Shown: positions 52,660-61,272, numbered from the stretch's first letter. The stretch: 64,000 bases of DNA from Halobium salinum (GCF_026586625.1 NZ_JAODIW010000010.1:334755-398754); one strand, 5' to 3'. Program-made: numbers and translations. The notes: generated from the letters alone by a model not told the origin.

Positions 52660-53086
52660 CGAGGGTCCGACGACGCGACGGATGGGCGGGCGCCCGTAAC
52701 GAGGAGTGCGACCGCTCGGCGGATAGCTCAGTAGAGGCAGACCGTGATTCGGGGGGCTCCCCTCCTCTGTCGGCTGCCGGAATGCCGCGGTCGTCACCCA
52801 GTGGTTGTGTTGAAAGGGCTGGAACCGCGTCCGTTTCGAGGGCCGGACCGATGTTGTGGCTTGACGGTATCAGTATACGGGTACTCCGACGAAGGGTGCA
52901 TCATGATGCACTCGCCGCAATCGGCCTCGGTCTTCACGTGCGCTCGTCGACACCAGTCCGTCCACGCTGGCCGACAGAGGTCGGTCGGACACACCGACGC
53001 GTGCTGTGGCGACGTGGCACGTGTCGTGCGGGCACGGGGTCGAAACGTATCGAATCGCTTTACCGGTCGGGCGCCGCCCACGGGAT
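52660..53086. other. 427-bp gap with a 16-bp palindrome, no gene
   Basis: Between the Bat-like gene and the EamA-like gene no coding frame is convincing. The stretch contains tgacggtatcagtatacggg (52862-52881) and a perfect palindrome at 52896-52911. A D-arm-like gatagctcagtagaggcag (52722-52740) was examined and rejected as a tRNA. Confidence 0.5.
52896..52911. promoter_or_regulatory. Perfect 16-bp palindrome gtgcatcatgatgcac
   Basis: The sequence gtgcatcatgatgcac is its own reverse complement over 16 bases. It is 176 bp before the next gene and about 20 bp after an A+T-rich gtatcagtatac. Palindromes of this length are typical of dimeric regulator operators. Confidence 0.5.
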
Positions 53087-53524
53087 ATGAACTACCTCCT
53101 CTGGTCGCTGGTGGCGGTGGCGGCCTACACGTTCGTCGCGCCGCTGATGAGCGTCGCTACGACCGGCGACGTGAAGATGCCGAGCGACGTGGGTGCCCTG
53201 CTCGCCAACACCATCCTCGTCGTCGCCACGGCGGGCGTCATCGTCTTCGGCAACGGGAACTTCGTGGGGTACGTCGGCGAGTACCTCACCCACCCGAAGG
53301 CACCGTACGTGTACGCCGCCGGGGTCTGTCTCGCCATCGGCATCCTCGCCTACTACCGGGCACTGGCGCTGGGACCGGTGAGCATCGTCGCTCCCGTCTT
53401 CGGGATGTTCCTCGTCACCAGCTCCGTCATCGGCATCCTCTTCCTCGACGAGGCGTTCACCGCCCGGAAGGCCCTCGGCATCGGCTTCGCGGTCGTCGCG
53501 GTGTACCTCGTCAGCGTCGAGTAG
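53087..53524 (+). CDS. Half-size EamA-like membrane protein
   Basis: A 145-residue protein with four or five helices (LLWSLVAVAAYTFVAPLMS, LLANTILVVATAGVIVFG, YVYAAGVCLAIGILAYYRAL, LGPVSIVAPVFGMFLVTSS and ARKALGIGFAVVAVYLVSV). The RALALGPVSIVAPV, then GILFLDEAFTARKALGIGF pattern is that of one EamA domain. Full-size EamA transporters carry two such domains, so this one may dimerise. The substrate is unknown. It begins at the ATG at 53087. Confidence 0.78.
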   Translation: MNYLLWSLVAVAAYTFVAPLMSVATTGDVKMPSDVGALLANTILVVATAGVIVFGNGNFVGYVGEYLTHPKAPYVYAAGVCLAIGILAYYRALALGPVSIVAPVFGMFLVTSSVIGILFLDEAFTARKALGIGFAVVAVYLVSVE

Positions 53525-53602
53525 CGCGGGGGCCGCCGTCGACCTGCCGACCGCCACCGCCACCGACGAACGCTTTTGCCCGTCTCGTTCCTACGGGCGA
53601 CC

Positions 53603-54184
53603 ATGGTGCTCACCGAATCCGAGGACGACCTCGAACGCGGCGACGAGGCGCCCGACTTCGAACTCCCCGGCACCGACGGCGAGACGTACACGCTCGACTC
53701 CTTCGCCGACGACGAGGCCCTGCTGGTGGTGTTCACCTGCAACCACTGCCCGTACGCCAAGGCGAAGATGCCCCTGCTCAACGACCTCGCGGCCGAGTAC
53801 GACGACGTGGCCGTCGTCGGTATCAACCCGAACGACGCCGTGGAGTACCCCGAGGACTCCTTCGAGGCCATGCAGGAGTGGGTCGGAGACGGCCGGGTCG
53901 CCTACGACGCTTACTTGCGCGACGAGTCCCAGTCCGTGGCCCAGGCGTACGGTGCGGTCTGCACGCCCGACCCGTTCCTCTTCCGGCGCGAGGACGAGGG
54001 AGCGGGCGACGGGGCCGGCGCGACCTGGACGCTCGCGTACCACGGTCGCCTCGACGACGCGCCGAACCCGGACGACGAGCCCGAGCGACTCGTGATTCGG
54101 GAGGCCATCGACGCGGTGCTCGCGGGTGAGGAGGTCACGGTCGAGGAGGTCCCCTCGCGGGGCTGTTCCATCAAGTGGACGTGA
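53603..54184 (+). CDS. Thioredoxin-fold (AhpC/TSA-redoxin type) protein
   Basis: A 193-residue protein: GDEAPDFELPGTDGETYTLD, LVVFTCNHCPYAKAKMPLLN, DDVAVVGINPNDAVEYPEDS and AQAYGAVCTPDPFLFR. The CNHCPY motif replaces the CGPC of thioredoxin and sits where the peroxiredoxin/TlpA Cys lies, so it is probably a redox-active or thiol-peroxidase-like protein. A C-terminal strand and helix follow (LVIREAIDAVLAGEEVTVEE). The ATG at 53603 is used. It stands alone, convergent with the TrmB-like gene. Confidence 0.87.
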   Translation: MVLTESEDDLERGDEAPDFELPGTDGETYTLDSFADDEALLVVFTCNHCPYAKAKMPLLNDLAAEYDDVAVVGINPNDAVEYPEDSFEAMQEWVGDGRVAYDAYLRDESQSVAQAYGAVCTPDPFLFRREDEGAGDGAGATWTLAYHGRLDDAPNPDDEPERLVIREAIDAVLAGEEVTVEEVPSRGCSIKWT

Positions 54185-54214
54185 CCTGCGGCCCGCCTCC
54201 GAGGCCGCGACACC

Positions 54215-55303
54215 TCACTCCGAGCCGTCGTACAGCGTGATGGACACCGCCCCGTACCCCTCGTAGAACGGGCGGAGGCTCCCGTCGTCGCTCCCGGTCG
54301 CGACCCGGCCGTCGGGGGTGTCGAACACCAGGCTGTTCTCGATGGGAAACTCGTTGGTCGGCTCGCCGACGAGGCTCTGTCGCACGTCGACGACCGGGAC
54401 GCGCTCGTAGGTCGTCGTCTCCGACTCCTCGGCGCCGACCGCTCTGACGGTCACGTCGGCGAGGAGGTCGCGACCGGCGGCCCGGTGGAGCGCCGCGTCG
54501 GTGACGGCGGTCCGGACGTGGTCGTACGTCGCCGGCAGGGGCTCGGGGTCGGCGACGTGTCGGACCGTCCCCATCGGCCAGAAGTTGCTGACGGCGTTGC
54601 CGAAGAACGCCCCCGCGATGTCGCGCTGGGAGAACACGAGCGCGTAGGCGGTCCCGTGTCGCCCCGAGAGGATGCTGTGAGCGCCCATCACTCCGGTGTG
54701 CTCGTCGGCGACGACCGTGACGGGCGGCGTCGCGTCCCACGTCTTCACGACGGTCGCGTATCGGTCCCAGTCGGTCTCCTCGTCCCTCGCTACCGAAGAC
54801 TCGACCGGCGCGACGAGTTGGAGGTAGACGGTCACCCCCCGTGCCGTCGCCTCGGCGAGCGCCTCCCGGACGTGCTCGAACTCGGTCGCCGGGAGCGTCA
54901 GCAGGACCTCCCGCCGCGCCCCCTCGACCGCCCGGACGACCCGCTTGCGGACGGTCGCGCGCGAGTGGACGACTTCGACGGTCGGCTCCCCGGCCGCCGA
55001 CTCCCGAAACAGCTCCTCGACCGCCTCGCTCATCCGGTCGAGTCGCTCGTCGAACCCCGAGAGCGCCTCCTCCGGTGGCCGCGCCCGGAGCCGCGTCGGA
55101 CTCGTCGTCTCGTCGACCGTGACGAGTCCCCGCGCCGCGAGTTCGGTCGCGACCTCGTACACGTACCCCTGTGACACCCCGGCGGCCCGCGACACCTCGC
55201 CCGTCGTCGCCTCGCCCGCCCGGAGGACGGCGAGGTACGTCTCGGCCTCCTTCTCGGAGAGGCCGAACGCGACGAGACCCTCGCGGAGCGCGTCTGCAGA
55301 CAT
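54215..55303 (-). CDS. TrmB-family sugar-responsive transcriptional regulator
   Basis: A 362-residue protein with an N-terminal TrmB winged helix (LVAFGLSEKEAETYLAVLRA, TGEVSRAAGVSQGYVYEVA), a linker coiled coil, and the C-terminal sugar-binding region (VTVYLQLVAPVESSV, VVADEHTGVMGAHSIL, GAFFGNAVSNFWPMG). TrmB regulators repress or activate sugar uptake and metabolism genes. The divergent MFS gene is the likely target through the 60-bp shared intergenic stretch. The start is the ATG at 55303. Confidence 0.87.
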   Translation of the reverse strand: MSADALREGLVAFGLSEKEAETYLAVLRAGEATTGEVSRAAGVSQGYVYEVATELAARGLVTVDETTSPTRLRARPPEEALSGFDERLDRMSEAVEELFRESAAGEPTVEVVHSRATVRKRVVRAVEGARREVLLTLPATEFEHVREALAEATARGVTVYLQLVAPVESSVARDEETDWDRYATVVKTWDATPPVTVVADEHTGVMGAHSILSGRHGTAYALVFSQRDIAGAFFGNAVSNFWPMGTVRHVADPEPLPATYDHVRTAVTDAALHRAAGRDLLADVTVRAVGAEESETTTYERVPVVDVRQSLVGEPTNEFPIENSLVFDTPDGRVATGSDDGSLRPFYEGYGAVSITLYDGSE

Positions 55304-55363
55304 GGAAGAGGATTATACTACTATCTACAAAATATTTTTCCGACGGAGCGTCGTGGTCGGCGC
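55304..55363. promoter_or_regulatory. A+T-rich divergent promoter between trmB-like and MFS genes
   Basis: This 60-bp stretch includes attatactactatctacaa and aaatattttt. Read rightwards, aaaatattttt lies about 25-35 nt before the MFS ATG. Read leftwards it is about 30-40 nt before the TrmB start. One site could therefore control both genes. No known TrmB operator was recognised with certainty. Confidence 0.5.
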
Positions 55364-56569
55364 ATGGAGACGGTCACCGAGAACGAGTCGGTCCGCGAGT
55401 CCGACAGCCGCCGCTGGTGGACGCTCGCCATCTTCGGGTTCGTGGCGCTCGAAGGGGCGACGCTGCAGATTCAGGGCGCGGTGCTCCCGTCGCTCCGAGG
55501 GAGTTTCGGGGCGCCGGAGTGGCAGTTGGGGCTCGTCGCCCCCGCGATGACCGTCGGCTCGATGGTGTTCGTCGCGCTGGTCGGGGCGGTAGCCGGTCGG
55601 GTGAACACCCGTAAGCTCCTCCTGCTCGGCACCGTCGGTACCGGAATCGGCGTGTTCACCATGGGACTCGCGCCCTCTTTCGGCGTCTTCCTGGGCGTCT
55701 TGGTCCTCCGCGGCGCGTTCGCCGGCGTCGGGCGGGGGAGCGACCGACCGCTGTTGAGCCACCTCTACCCCAGCCGCCGCGGTCGGCTGTTCGGCTACTA
55801 CGACATGATGTGGGCGGTCGGTGCGGCCGCCGGACCGCTCCTCGTCGCCGCCGCGCTCCGGGTCGGCGACTGGCGGCTGGCGTACTACGTGGCCGGCGCG
55901 GCCTTCCTCCCGGTCGCCCTCCTCGTCTGGTACCTCCCGGACCCGTCGGTCGGCGGCGGCGACGACCCGCTGACGCTGGGGGAACTGCGGCGCATCGGTC
56001 GGAGCCCCGCAGTGCTGGTGATGGCGGCCGGCATCCTGCTGTCGACCGGCGTCGAGGGGGGCCTGTTCACCTGGCTCACCACGTACGCGCAGGGCCGCCT
56101 CGCCGATGGGTTGGTGACGCTCTCGCTGAGCGTGCTGCTGGTCGCGTACGTCCCGGGTCGATTCCTCGCGGGCACCCTCTCGGAACGGTTCGGCTACGTG
56201 CCGCTGACGCTCGGGTTGGGGACGTGCTGTCTGCTCTCGGCCGGCTACACCTTCTTCCTCGCGTCGGGACTCGCGATTCTGCTGGGGGTGTTCTGTATCG
56301 GACTCTCGCTCTCGGGACTGTACCCGACGCTGCTGGCGTACGCGACGGAGAGCGCGCCCGAACACAGCGCCCCGGTCAACGCCCTCGGACTGGTCGTCTC
56401 CTCGGTCGGCATCGCGGGCACGCCGGCGCTCATGGGGTTCGTCGTCGACGGTTCGGGTGCCGCGGCGGCGATGCGTCTGCTTCTCCTCCCGCTCGTCGGC
56501 TTGGTCGTCGTCGCCGCAGTCGCGTGGGTCCGGGTCGGGACCGCCGACACGGCGTCGGCGACCGGATGA
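55364..56569 (+). CDS. MFS transporter
   Basis: A 401-residue major facilitator protein with about 12 helices (RWWTLAIFGFVALEGATLQI, PAMTVGSMVFVALVGAVAGR, LFGYYDMMWAVGAAAGPLL, LADGLVTLSLSVLLVAYV, SGLAILLGVFCIGLSLSGLY). The GRGSDRPLLSHLYPSRRGRL segment contains an MFS loop 2-3 motif. Position opposite a TrmB regulator suggests a sugar or sugar-derivative substrate, which sequence does not prove. It starts at the ATG at 55364. Confidence 0.85.
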   Translation: METVTENESVRESDSRRWWTLAIFGFVALEGATLQIQGAVLPSLRGSFGAPEWQLGLVAPAMTVGSMVFVALVGAVAGRVNTRKLLLLGTVGTGIGVFTMGLAPSFGVFLGVLVLRGAFAGVGRGSDRPLLSHLYPSRRGRLFGYYDMMWAVGAAAGPLLVAAALRVGDWRLAYYVAGAAFLPVALLVWYLPDPSVGGGDDPLTLGELRRIGRSPAVLVMAAGILLSTGVEGGLFTWLTTYAQGRLADGLVTLSLSVLLVAYVPGRFLAGTLSERFGYVPLTLGLGTCCLLSAGYTFFLASGLAILLGVFCIGLSLSGLYPTLLAYATESAPEHSAPVNALGLVVSSVGIAGTPALMGFVVDGSGAAAAMRLLLLPLVGLVVVAAVAWVRVGTADTASATG

Positions 56570-56633
56570 CTCCGGTGTCCCGACTGGCTCCGAACCCCGC
56601 CCTTTTTGAGCGGGCCACCCCTCTCACCGGGCA

Positions 56634-56828
56634 ATGAAGGAGTCGCTGATGGACATCATCGTCTGTCCCGTGGACAAACACGACCTCGAACTGGCGGTCG
56701 ACGAGGAGGAGGCCGACGAGATAGTCTCCGGGACGCTGACCTGCACCGAGTGCGGCGAGACCTACCCCATCGAGGACGGCATCCCGAACCTCCTGCCCCC
56801 GGACATGCGCGACGAAGTCGAAGCCTGA
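56634..56828 (+). CDS. Trm112-family methyltransferase-activating zinc protein
   Basis: A 64-residue protein with CPVDKHDLELAV near the N-terminus, LTCTECGETYPIEDGIPNLL and a short acidic end. The C-x-D..CTEC zinc-ribbon pattern and the Y-x-I-xx-GIPNLLP segment are those of Trm112, which activates several methyltransferases acting on tRNA, rRNA and translation factors. The partner is unknown. The ATG at 56634 follows a gagcgggccacccct leader. Confidence 0.82.
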   Translation: MKESLMDIIVCPVDKHDLELAVDEEEADEIVSGTLTCTECGETYPIEDGIPNLLPPDMRDEVEA

Positions 56829-56881
56829 ACCGGTCGACACGCGTCCTGACGGCGGTCTGAGATGCTCACGACCGACGCCCT

Positions 56882-56905
56882 GCGGGGCTTGTATTCGGGC
56901 CCCGC
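56882..56905. terminator. GC-rich hairpin after the Trm112-like gene
   Basis: The arms gcggggc (56882-56888) and gccccgc (56899-56905) pair perfectly around ttgtattcgg. A tttcctgaacctttttcg tract follows about 20 nt later. The hairpin lies between the Trm112-like stop and the next gene's start and could end transcription or shape the leader. Confidence 0.35.
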
Positions 56906-56957
56906 CGGTCTGCGCCTTTCCTGAACCTTTTTCGTCCGGGGGAGAGAGCGGACAGGC

Positions 56958-57554
56958 GTGTCCGAACCGCTCTCCGTCGCGCTCAACCGCGACCGACTCC
57001 ACGACATCGACGTGAGGGAGCGGTACGCAGCGGGCGGTCCGTTCGTCGTCGAACTCACGAACCACGGCGAGGCGATGCACGTCCACTTGCACCTCGACGA
57101 CCGGCTCTCCGAGGTCGCCGAACTCGCCGCCAACAATCACTACGTCGAGGAGGGCGACACCGTCACCGTCGAGGTCGGCGCGAACCCCCGCTCGGAACCG
57201 CTCACCGGGAAGCTGAAGGTCGTCACCGGCTACGGCGCGCAGACGGCGTACGTCGACGTGACCGTCGAAGAGCACGCTCCGAGCAAGTCACCCATCGAGG
57301 TCGACGAGGACCTCGCCCGACCACAGCGCCGCACGCAGTCAACCAGGAACCGGAGCAGAAACAGGAACGGGAGCGGCCTCGACGGACTCCGCGAGGAGTA
57401 CGCCGGCGGCACCCTCGCCGTCGCCGGGGTCGGCGTACTCCTCCTGCTCGCGCTCCTCGGCGTCGGACTGGTGGTCGACGGGGCGCTCGTCCTCGTCGCC
57501 GTCGGGATGGTCGTCGGTGCACTGCTCGTCGCCGCGGCCGTGATGTTGCGATAA
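56958..57554 (+). CDS. DUF7524-like protein with a C-terminal membrane pair
   Basis: A 198-residue protein starting at a GTG (56958). Residues 1-105 form a beta-rich domain (LSVALNRDRLHDIDVRERY, GGPFVVELTNHGEAMHVHLH, GDTVTVEVGANPRSEPLTGK), followed by a basic linker (RTQSTRNRSRNRNGSG) and two hydrophobic segments (TLAVAGVGVLLLLALLGVGL and ALVLVAVGMVVGALLVAAA). It matches a conserved haloarchaeal hypothetical type I would call DUF7524-like. Function and ligand are unknown. Confidence 0.6.
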   Translation: MSEPLSVALNRDRLHDIDVRERYAAGGPFVVELTNHGEAMHVHLHLDDRLSEVAELAANNHYVEEGDTVTVEVGANPRSEPLTGKLKVVTGYGAQTAYVDVTVEEHAPSKSPIEVDEDLARPQRRTQSTRNRSRNRNGSGLDGLREEYAGGTLAVAGVGVLLLLALLGVGLVVDGALVLVAVGMVVGALLVAAAVMLR

Positions 57555-57720
57555 TCGGCTGTCGATTTCGGTGTCGGTCCGGCCGGCTCCGCCCTCGGTC
57601 TCCGACTATCGCTCGTGGAGTCGCATACGGAAGGGCCTCACTCCGCCGGTTGGTCCGTCGGTCGTCGCTACTCCACGCTCGGCGAGTCGCCGGAAGAACG
57701 GGAACGAGGCCTGCGAACCG

Positions 57721-58857
57721 CTACTCTCTCTCGGTCGCGACGCCCGCCAAGTTGCCGTCCTCGTCGAACAGCTTCTCGCGCAGGTATCTGGTCCGGTAGC
57801 GATTCGCGCCCTCGTACACGTCGGCCTCGCGGATTTCGTCGACTCGGTTGTCGGCGACGGCGTCGACGAGTTCCTCCAACTGCTCCTTCTCGCTCGGCGT
57901 GAGCTCGAACTCGTAGCTGTGGGACTCCTCGCGCTCGAGGGTGGTCCACTTGCGGGCGGCGGCGACGACAAGCGAACACGGCTCGCGGCACGGGAACAGG
58001 CCGTCCCCGCGAGGGACGTCTATCTCGTCGTCCTCGTCGTGGTCCCACTGCCGGCGCTTGAGACACTGGGAGTCGACACAGCAGGTGGCGGCGATGCGCT
58101 CGACCGCCTCCGCGTCGAGTTCGTCGATGACGTCGTAGATGCCGGTCTGGCGCTCCGCGGTCTCCTCCCAGTGGGTCACGTCGAGGGCCCCCTCGCGTTC
58201 GCGGTACCAGTTCGCGACGGTGGCGGGATAGAACGCGTCGACGCACTCGTAGAGGTCGCGACCGTCGAGGTCGGTGAAGGCCCAGCCGCGCTGGAGCGAC
58301 GGGGCGGTCTTCAGCGGTCGGTAGCGTCCCTTCGGGTCGTACTTCGCGACCTCCCGGGCGTCGAGCGGGCTCTCGTGTACGTCGAGGTCGTCGAGTGGGG
58401 CTCCCTCGTCGTCGACGTGGCGCACCTCGTAGCGCCTGTGGCCGCGGTCGCCGACGGTCGTGCGAACCAGCAGTTGGCCCCACTCGCGGCTCGTGCCGGC
58501 GGCGAGGCGCTCGTATCGGTCCTCGACGCCGAGACCGGACTCGTCGCGCATGTCGCTCGGCGCGCCCTCGAGCCAGCGCAGGAACGCCCGCCGCGGGGTG
58601 CCGTGGCCCTCGACGACGCGCTCCCAGTAGTACCAGTTCGAGACGTACCGCGGGGCCGACTCGGCGGCCTCCCTGAACGCCTCCGCGTCGAGTTTGGTGT
58701 GCTCGCCGGCGGGCGAGCCGAACGCGTAGGCGTCGGGGTCGCGGTCGTAGTCCTCGCGGCCGTAGTGGGCGTAGAGGCCGTCGAACTGCACGCCCTCTTC
58801 CGCTGCCGATTTCAGCGCCGCGAACTGTTCGTCGTCCACCTCGGCCAGTTCGGCCAT
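57721..58857 (-). CDS. DR2241-family iron-sulfur protein of the cobalamin locus
   Basis: A 378-residue protein with CCVDSQCLKRRQWD and LFPCREPCSLVVAAARKW segments whose cysteines suit a [4Fe-4S] site, between an N-terminal region (FDGLYAHYGREDYDRDPDAY, AFREAAESAPRYVSNWYYW) and a helical C-terminus. This is the DR2241-type family. It starts one base after the cbiX stop (TGA-G-ATG), so the two genes are translationally coupled and probably act together on siroheme/cobalamin intermediates. The reaction is not known. A GTG at 58866 is a possible alternative start. Confidence 0.78.
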   Translation of the reverse strand: MAELAEVDDEQFAALKSAAEEGVQFDGLYAHYGREDYDRDPDAYAFGSPAGEHTKLDAEAFREAAESAPRYVSNWYYWERVVEGHGTPRRAFLRWLEGAPSDMRDESGLGVEDRYERLAAGTSREWGQLLVRTTVGDRGHRRYEVRHVDDEGAPLDDLDVHESPLDAREVAKYDPKGRYRPLKTAPSLQRGWAFTDLDGRDLYECVDAFYPATVANWYREREGALDVTHWEETAERQTGIYDVIDELDAEAVERIAATCCVDSQCLKRRQWDHDEDDEIDVPRGDGLFPCREPCSLVVAAARKWTTLEREESHSYEFELTPSEKEQLEELVDAVADNRVDEIREADVYEGANRYRTRYLREKLFDEDGNLAGVATERE

Positions 58858-58858
58858 C

Positions 58859-59755
58859 TCAGTCACCCGCCGCCGAGGAGCCGCTCGCGGCCGCCTCCGT
58901 CTTCCGCGTCCGCTCGCGGACGACTTCGACCGCGTCTCCCACGTCGGCGCCGGCGTCGCGGGCGCGCTCGAGGATGACGTCGGCCATCAGGGGCTCCGTC
59001 CCGACCGCGCCGGCGTACCAGATGCGGTGGCCGTCGACCTCGGCGGGCACGTCGTACCCCTTCCGGTAGTCGTCGGTGAGGCCCATGTCCTCGGGGATGT
59101 CCTCCTGGGTGTGGTAGCCGTCGGCGACGAACAGCGGGACGACGACCACGTCCTCGCTCTCGAAGTAGTCGGCCACGTCGTCGACCTCGGGCTCCTCGTC
59201 CATGTACAGCGCCTGCACCTCGTCGAAGCGGCCTCGCTCGCGGACGCGCTCGGCGTGGTACTCGATGGCCTTCGCGCTGTTCTCGTTTCGCTCCGTGCCG
59301 TGGCCGACGACGGCGAGGCCGAACCCGTCGCCGACGTTGGGGTCGCCGGTGATGGACTCGGCGCGGCGGACGATGACGTCGGTCATGGAGTCGTGGGTGC
59401 CGACGGGGCCGCAGTAGTGGACCCGCTGGCCGGTGTCGGCGGCGGTGTAGACGGCGTGGTCCGCGCTCGTTCCGTCGGAGTCCCAGTCGGCTACGTCCCA
59501 CCCGTCCAGACGGAGTTCGCGGGGGATGACCTCCTCGGTGAAGTACCCCTCGCTGACGAAGAAGGGAACGACGTACACGTCGTCGCTCTCGACCGTGCGG
59601 AGCACCTCCCGGAGGCTCGGCTCCTCCTTCCAGAACCCGGTCTTCACCTCGTCGAACGCGCCGACCGCGCGGACGGTGTCCGCGTGCTCGTAGGTCGGCG
59701 TCGAGGAGTCGGGGTTGAGATGCGACCCGTGCGCCACGATGACGAGCGCTTGCAT
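58859..59755 (-). CDS. cbiX: Sirohydrochlorin cobaltochelatase, two-domain CbiX
   Basis: A 298-residue long-form CbiX made of two similar halves. The N-half has VIVAHGSHLNPDSSTPTYEH and VVPFFVSEGYFTEEVIPREL. The C-half repeats the layout with AVVGHGTERNENSAKAIEY and VVPLFVADGYHTQEDIPEDM. The conserved His residues of HGSH and GHGT are metal-insertion ligands. It inserts Co2+ into sirohydrochlorin in the oxygen-independent (early-cobalt) cobalamin route. A Gly/Ser/Ala tail follows. It is upstream of and coupled to the DR2241-type gene. The ATG at 59755 is used. Confidence 0.92.
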   Translation of the reverse strand: MQALVIVAHGSHLNPDSSTPTYEHADTVRAVGAFDEVKTGFWKEEPSLREVLRTVESDDVYVVPFFVSEGYFTEEVIPRELRLDGWDVADWDSDGTSADHAVYTAADTGQRVHYCGPVGTHDSMTDVIVRRAESITGDPNVGDGFGLAVVGHGTERNENSAKAIEYHAERVRERGRFDEVQALYMDEEPEVDDVADYFESEDVVVVPLFVADGYHTQEDIPEDMGLTDDYRKGYDVPAEVDGHRIWYAGAVGTEPLMADVILERARDAGADVGDAVEVVRERTRKTEAAASGSSAAGD

Positions 59756-59895
59756 GGTCGAATCCACGGACTCCGTCGGCTTAGTGACTTCGCAAGCGGC
59801 CGTCGACGGGCGGGTCGCTACGCCGCGACTCCGCCGCGCGACCCCTCGCTCGCCTGCGAGAAGAGTTTTCGGCGGGCCCCCCGACAACCGAGGCG

Positions 59896-61272
59896 ATGCG
59901 ACTCCTGCAGGTGCTCGTCCCGGGGGAGAAACGGGACGCCGTCGACACCGAACTCGCCGACCTCGGCGCCAACACGGTCGCGGTCGAAGAGGCCGACGGA
60001 CGGGGTATCGTCCTCTACGTCCCTGTCCCCATGGAGGGGGTCGACGAGGTGCTCGACCGGCTGGGGAGCGCGGGGCTCGGCGACGACGACTACACCGTCA
60101 TCACGGCCGTCGAGTCGGCGGCCGCCGGTGCGGGAATCGACGCGCTCCGGGAGGAGTTCGAAGAGGGGCCCCACGGGAAGTCCGGGCTCTCCCACGCGGA
60201 GATGGAGGCCCGAGCCGAGGACCTCACGCCCGCCCGGCCGACGTTCGTCGCGCTCAGCGCCCTGAGCGCGCTCGTCGCCGTCGCCGGACTGCTCATCGAG
60301 TCGGCAATCGTCATCGTCGGCGCGATGGTCATCGCGCCGTTCGCGGGGGCGACGCTGTCGGCGAGCGTCGGCGTCGTGGTCGGCGACCGGGAGACCGCCG
60401 TCGACAGCGTCGTCTCGCAGGCGCTCGGGCTGACCGTCGCGACGGTCGCGGCCGTCGGGACGACGCTCCTCCTCCGATGGCTCGGCTTCGTCCCGACGAT
60501 GCTCGCGGTGTCGAGCAACTCGCAGGTCGGGTCGTTCATCACCCCGAACCTGCTCGCGGTGGTCATCGCGCTCTGTGCCGGCGCCGCCGGCGCGCTCGCC
60601 CTCGTCACCGACCTCCCCGTCTCCATCGCTGGCGTCGCCGTCGCGGCGGCGCTCGTCCCGTCCGCCGGGGCGCTCGGCATCGGCCTCGCGTTCGGCGCCC
60701 CCCACGTCGCCATCGGGGCGCTCGTCCTGCTGTTCGTCAACATCGTCGCCATCAACCTCACCACGTACGGGACGCTCGCGGCGCTCGGCTACCGGCCCTC
60801 GACGCTCGACTCCGGCGGCGGGTTCTCCCTCGCCTCCCTCTCCCCGTTCACCCTCCGCGGCGGCGCGACGGCGGCGCTCGTCGTCACCTTCCTCGTCGTG
60901 ACCGTCCTCACCGGGTTCGCGACGTACCAGCACCTCGCGTTCGTCCGCGCGGCCAACGACGAGGTGGAGAACACCCTCGAAGGGTCACAGTACGAGGAGC
61001 TCGAACTCGTCGGCGTCACGGCCAGCTACAACGGTCAGGGGCTGTTCGACGAGCCCGAGGCGGTGACGGTGACGCTCGGCCGCACGACCGACAGCGACTA
61101 CAGCGACCTCGCGACGACGCTCCAGCGGCGCATCACCGACCGGGCCGACCAGCCGGTCGTGGTACGGGTGCAGTTCGTCGACTACGAGGAGGCGGGGCCG
61201 ACCGAACAGCGGTCGATGCGGACGGCGTCGCGAACCGGTGCACGGCCGACGGTCGTACTGGCAGGCGCTTGA
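59896..61272 (+). CDS. DUF389 (TIGR00341-type) membrane protein
   Basis: A 458-residue protein. A soluble N-terminal part (RLLQVLVPGEKRDAVDTELAD) is followed by six or more helices: FVALSALSALVAVAGLLIES, AIVIVGAMVIAPFAGATLSA, LTVATVAAVGTTLLLRWLGF, LLAVVIALCAGAAGALALVT, LPVSIAGVAVAAALVPSAGA and ALVLLFVNIVAINLTTYGTL. MVIAPFAGATLSASVGV is the DUF389 signature. A C-terminal external domain follows. The function is unknown. It begins at the ATG at 59896, divergent from cbiX. Confidence 0.88.
   Translation: MRLLQVLVPGEKRDAVDTELADLGANTVAVEEADGRGIVLYVPVPMEGVDEVLDRLGSAGLGDDDYTVITAVESAAAGAGIDALREEFEEGPHGKSGLSHAEMEARAEDLTPARPTFVALSALSALVAVAGLLIESAIVIVGAMVIAPFAGATLSASVGVVVGDRETAVDSVVSQALGLTVATVAAVGTTLLLRWLGFVPTMLAVSSNSQVGSFITPNLLAVVIALCAGAAGALALVTDLPVSIAGVAVAAALVPSAGALGIGLAFGAPHVAIGALVLLFVNIVAINLTTYGTLAALGYRPSTLDSGGGFSLASLSPFTLRGGATAALVVTFLVVTVLTGFATYQHLAFVRAANDEVENTLEGSQYEELELVGVTASYNGQGLFDEPEAVTVTLGRTTDSDYSDLATTLQRRITDRADQPVVVRVQFVDYEEAGPTEQRSMRTASRTGARPTVVLAGA

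Noticed and set aside
52722-52760. D-arm-like gatagctcagtagaggcag resembling the 5' half of a tRNA
   Set aside because: No acceptor-stem partner, anticodon stem or T-loop (GTTCAAATC-like) follows within the expected distance.
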